Shown: in pieces, positions 41,410 through 44,408 of the stretch
Layout of the letters: every line of letters starts with the position of its first letter
Numbering within the stretch: the stretch's first letter is position 1
Source: Xinfangfangia pollutisoli
Lineage (GTDB): Bacteria; Pseudomonadota; Alphaproteobacteria; Rhodobacterales; Rhodobacteraceae
DNA length: 44,408 bases
NCBI RefSeq assembly: GCF_020179405.1
Contig: NZ_JAICBZ010000027.1
Span: 1 to 44,408 of the forward strand
Direction of reading: 5' to 3'
The notes under the pieces: model-generated
Databases searched by the model: none
Seen by the model: only the letters and a program-made list of their open reading frames with translations
Told to the model about the DNA's origin: nothing
Position numbers and translations under genes: made by a program

Positions 41410-43968
41410 ATGGCCACGATCTCTGGCAACAACAACAGCAACACGCTGAACGGCACCTCGGGCGATGACCTGATCAACGCCAATGGCGGGCAGGACACCG
41501 TCAATGCCGGGGCGGGCAATGACACGGTCTATGGCGGGACGGGCAATGACAGCCTGTCGGGCCAGGCCGGCGACGATTCCCTGTTGGGCGAGGCCGGGAA
41601 TGACCGGCTGTTCGGCGGCGACGGCAATGACACGCTGGATGGCGGCGATGGCAATGACAGTCTGGATGGCGGGACCGGCAACGATCTGCTGACCGGCGGC
41701 GCCGGGAATGACACGCTGATCGGCGGCGCCGGGGTGGATACGGCCGATTACAGCTATGGCGGCGCCGGGCTGACCGCCAATCTCACCACCGGAACGGCCA
41801 GCATCGGCGGCACCGATGTCGACACGCTGTCCGGGATCGAGAACGTCACCGGCACCGCCTATGCCGACAACATCACCGGCAGCGCCGACAGCAACCTGAT
41901 CGACGGTGGCGGCGGCGCGGATACGATCACCGCGGGCGCCGGCAATGACACGATCTATGGCGGCGACGGCGCGGATTCGATCAGCGCCGGCACCACCTCG
42001 ACCGGCCCCGTCTCGCTGGACATGAACTGGAACCAGGCCGGCGCCGACGAGGCCGATGTCTCGGGCGGGGTCAGCCAGGATACCGGCGGCATCATCGTCC
42101 GGATGAGCTATTCCGACGACGGCGCCGGGACCGAGGCTTCGATCGAAAGCAACAGCCCGGTCTATGTCGCCCCGGGCGAGACCTTCAATCCGAATTCGAA
42201 CCTGTATCTGGGTGGCACCGGCGCGGGCGATACCTCGACGACGCGGATCGACTTTTCGGCCGCCCCCGGCAGCGGCTTTGCCGGCGAGGTGACCAACGTC
42301 GCCTTCCGGCTGAACGATGTCGACATGCAGTCGAACAGCTGGCAGGACATCATCACCATCACCGCCTTCGATGCCAACGGCAATGCAGTGACGGTGACGA
42401 TCACCCCCTCGGGCAATGACAGCGTCAACGGCAATGTCATCAGCGCGGGTCCAACATCGGATTCCGCGACTTCGGCGGCGGGCTCGGTCCTGGTCACCAT
42501 TCCCGGGCCGGTCGCCTATTTCGTGATCGACTATAACAACGCCTATTCCAGCGGCCAGCTGATCTATGTCTCGGACATCCAGTTCCAGGCGACGCCGGTC
42601 GATGACGACCTGGTCTATGCCGGGGCGGGCAATGACACGGTCACGGCCGATGCCGGCAATGACTCGCTTTATGGCGGCACGGGCGATGACAGCCTGTCGG
42701 GCGGGGCGGGCAATGACCTGCTGCAGGGCGACGAGGGCAATGACACGCTGCAGGGCGATGCCGGGAATGACTCGCTTTACGGCGGCGATGGCGCGGATTC
42801 GCTGCTGGGCGGCCTGGGGGATGACCGTCTGGATGGCGGCGTCGGCCATGACACGCTGGACGGGGGCGACGGCGCCGACACGCTGTATGGCGGGGCGGGC
42901 GATGACAATCTGGACGGCGGCGATGGCCAGGACCGGCTGGAGGGTGGCGATGGCAATGACACGCTGTCCGGCGGCGCGGGGAATGACAGCCTGGACGGCG
43001 GCGCCGGCCATGACCGGCTTTATGGCGGCGATGGCAATGACAGTCTGTCGGGCGGCGATGGCAATGACCTTCTGTATGGCGGGGCCGGAACCGACACGAT
43101 CACGGGCGGCGCGGGCAATGACCTGATCGACGGCGGCGCCGATACGGTCGCGGATTACCTGTATGGCGGCGACGATCGCGATACGATCATCGGCGGCATC
43201 GGCGACCAGGTGTTCGGCGGCAGCGGCGGCGACGATTTCGACGTGCTGGACCTGTCGGCCTGGGGCAAGGCGCTGACCAATATCTACAAGGATCCCAGCA
43301 ATCCCGAGAATGGCACGGTCGAGTTCCTGGACCAGTACGGCAATGTCATTGGCACGCTGAACTTCACCGATATCGAATCGATCATCCCCTGTTTCACTCC
43401 GGGCACGCTGATCCAGACCGCCCGCGGCGAGGTGGCGGTTGAAACGCTGCGCGCGGGCGATCTGGTGGTGACCCGCGATGGCGGCTTGCGGCCGCTGAGC
43501 TGGGTCGGGCGGCGCGACCTGTCGGTGGTGGATCTGCTGGTCAATCCGGCGCTGCGCCCGGTGCGGATCGCCGCAGGCGCGCTGGGCGCGGGCTTGCCTG
43601 TGCGCGACATGCTGGTCTCGCCGCAGCATCGCATGCTGATCGAGGGGCCGCGGGCCGAACTTCTGTTCGGCGAGGCCGAGGTTCTGGTGGCCGCGCTGCA
43701 TCTGATCGGCCAGCCGGGCATCACCCAGGACGGGCCCTGCGCGGTCAGCTATGTGCATGTGATGTTCGACCGGCATGAGATCGTCTGTTCCGACGGCACC
43801 TGGTCGGAAAGCTTCCAGCCCGCGCAGCGGATGCTGGGCGCGATGGATCAGGGCCCGCGGGACGAGATCCTGACCCTGTTCCCCGATCTGGCCGCGCGCG
43901 ATATGGCCTTTCCCGCGGCCCGGCTGACGCTGAAGGCGCATGAGGCGCGGGTGCTGCTGGCCGCCTAG
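41410..43968 (+). CDS. RTX protein with internal beta insert and C-terminal Hint module (3)
   Basis: The 852-residue product starts MATISGNNNSNTLNGTSGDD, then RTX nonapeptides to about residue 195. Residues about 197-397 are a Ser/Thr/Asn-rich, beta-predicted insert without RTX motifs (SLDMNWNQAGADEADV to IQFQATPVDD). A second long RTX tract (about 400-600) follows, then NPENGTVEFLDQYG and Cys661 of the Hint domain (CFTPGTLIQTARGEVAVETL, SPQHRMLI) and the common tail (SESFQPA...LFPDL). No signal peptide is seen. It is expressed from its own promoter region after the gene 2 terminator. The passenger differs from those of genes 1 and 2, while the Hint module is nearly the same length (192 residues). 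Its stop overlaps that of the convergent nucleotidyltransferase gene. Confidence 0.87.
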   Translation: MATISGNNNSNTLNGTSGDDLINANGGQDTVNAGAGNDTVYGGTGNDSLSGQAGDDSLLGEAGNDRLFGGDGNDTLDGGDGNDSLDGGTGNDLLTGGAGNDTLIGGAGVDTADYSYGGAGLTANLTTGTASIGGTDVDTLSGIENVTGTAYADNITGSADSNLIDGGGGADTITAGAGNDTIYGGDGADSISAGTTSTGPVSLDMNWNQAGADEADVSGGVSQDTGGIIVRMSYSDDGAGTEASIESNSPVYVAPGETFNPNSNLYLGGTGAGDTSTTRIDFSAAPGSGFAGEVTNVAFRLNDVDMQSNSWQDIITITAFDANGNAVTVTITPSGNDSVNGNVISAGPTSDSATSAAGSVLVTIPGPVAYFVIDYNNAYSSGQLIYVSDIQFQATPVDDDLVYAGAGNDTVTADAGNDSLYGGTGDDSLSGGAGNDLLQGDEGNDTLQGDAGNDSLYGGDGADSLLGGLGDDRLDGGVGHDTLDGGDGADTLYGGAGDDNLDGGDGQDRLEGGDGNDTLSGGAGNDSLDGGAGHDRLYGGDGNDSLSGGDGNDLLYGGAGTDTITGGAGNDLIDGGADTVADYLYGGDDRDTIIGGIGDQVFGGSGGDDFDVLDLSAWGKALTNIYKDPSNPENGTVEFLDQYGNVIGTLNFTDIESIIPCFTPGTLIQTARGEVAVETLRAGDLVVTRDGGLRPLSWVGRRDLSVVDLLVNPALRPVRIAAGALGAGLPVRDMLVSPQHRMLIEGPRAELLFGEAEVLVAALHLIGQPGITQDGPCAVSYVHVMFDRHEIVCSDGTWSESFQPAQRMLGAMDQGPRDEILTLFPDLAARDMAFPAARLTLKAHEARVLLAA

Positions 43969-44408
43969 GGGCGGCTGGCGCGCCAGTCCGCCCAATCCTC
44001 GGGCGTGTCCAGATCGGTTGTCGCATGGGCGCCGGGCAGGGGCACCGGGCGCAGCCGGTCGCGATGGCGCGCAAGCAGGCTGCGCGCGCCTTCATCGCCG
44101 TTCAGCGCCAGCAATTCGGCCCGCAGATCGGCCGGGAACAGCACCGGATGGCCCGGCCGACTATCCTGCGCCGTGCCGCGCAGGATGGCCCGGCGGTCCC
44201 CCGCATGGGCGCGCGCCATCTGGCGCAGGTCTTCGGCGGTGATCTCGGGCAGGTCGGCCAGCAGCAACATGATCGCCTTGTCCAAGGGCAGGGCGGCGAC
44301 GCCGGCCTTCAGGCTTTCGGCCATGCCTTCGGCGGCGCGGGCGGCGATCACATGGGGCAGGCCGGCGGCCTGGACCAGGTAGATGTACTTGTCATAAAGC
44401 AGCAGCCC
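43965..44408 (-). CDS. MobA/MocA-like nucleotidyltransferase, C-terminal part
   Basis: The frame is open from the right edge to a TAG at 43967-43965 and shows about 147 residues. The text fits the MobA-like NTP transferase (MocA/CTP:molybdopterin cytidylyltransferase) group: LLLADLPEITAEDL corresponds to the metal-binding D-P element, RPGHPVLFP to the conserved GHP block and DLDTPEDWADW to the C-terminal signature. The N-terminal nucleotide-binding GG.S.R.G.dK loop lies outside the window. MocA transfers CMP to molybdopterin for xanthine dehydrogenase-type enzymes; related proteins use other sugars or cofactors, so the substrate is open. The end overlaps the RTX gene 3 stop by four bases. Confidence 0.85.
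   Translation of the reverse strand, partial: GLLLYDKYIYLVQAAGLPHVIAARAAEGMAESLKAGVAALPLDKAIMLLLADLPEITAEDLRQMARAHAGDRRAILRGTAQDSRPGHPVLFPADLRAELLALNGDEGARSLLARHRDRLRPVPLPGAHATTDLDTPEDWADWRASRP

Noticed and set aside
38080-43968. Repetitive DNA resembling a CRISPR or satellite array
   Set aside because: The 27-base periodicity encodes RTX nonapeptides in one open frame, spacers are absent and the units vary as expected of protein repeats.
1-44408. Mobile elements or a genomic island
   Set aside because: No transposase, integrase, target-site repeat or shift in base composition was seen; the only tRNA gene has no attachment-site duplicate nearby.

Overview
The window is chromosomal DNA from a high-GC alphaproteobacterium, most likely a member of the Rhodobacterales (Paracoccaceae/Roseobacter group). 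Supporting this are the third-position G/C codon bias, the order yajC-secD-secF-Mth938-like, the imelysin/di-heme/imelysin/DUF1513 operon, the dGTPase next to an ErpA-type protein, and RTX proteins ending in Hint domains. I see no insertion sequence, phage gene, rRNA or CRISPR array.

Layout, left to right. (1) 1-2.7 kb: the end of a LysM protein, then an ArsR-type metalloregulator divergent from an Atm1-type ABC exporter across a short dyad-bearing region. (2) 2.8-9.9 kb: a large periplasmic caspase/TPR protein, then the envelope and ribosome-assembly block YfgM-like, BamB-like, Der. (3) 9.9-15.5 kb: an FkbM methyltransferase/glycosyltransferase fusion and serS on the minus strand, then two overlapping acyltransferase-3 paralogues on the plus strand. 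(4) 15.6-19.1 kb: the Sec accessory operon yajC-secD-secF plus an Mth938-like gene, with a strong hairpin between yajC and secD. (5) 19.2-26.2 kb: housekeeping genes (xth, an unknown gene, erpA-like, dgt, dsbB, a zinc metallopeptidase, tRNA-Leu(CAA), an Rrf2 and an Lrp/AsnC regulator, an RBBP9-type hydrolase). (6) 26.4-29.4 kb: a possible 35-residue membrane protein, then a cobalamin riboswitch in front of a Rieske oxygenase of the quaternary-amine type and its reductase. (7) 29.4-34.4 kb: a minus-strand operon for iron-associated periplasmic proteins (imelysin, di-heme oxidoreductase, second imelysin, DUF1513). (8) 34.4-44 kb: about 1 kb of non-coding DNA, then three consecutive RTX proteins, each ending in an almost constant 191-193 residue Hint module, and finally the end of a MobA-like nucleotidyltransferase gene.

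Three signals stand out. First, a B12 riboswitch controls an O2/NADH-dependent quaternary-amine demethylase pair, not a B12 transport or synthesis gene; this suggests a switch between oxidative and corrinoid-dependent demethylation. Second, the RTX-Hint trio combines variable passengers with a fixed, possibly self-cleaving C-terminal module that lies where a type I secretion signal would be. Third, intergenic DNA carries at least two families of recurring structures: near-perfect palindromes centred on TTCG-N-CGAA (four copies) and a GC hairpin followed by AGGATATTTG (two copies). All function statements rest on motif recognition by eye; no database search was possible.
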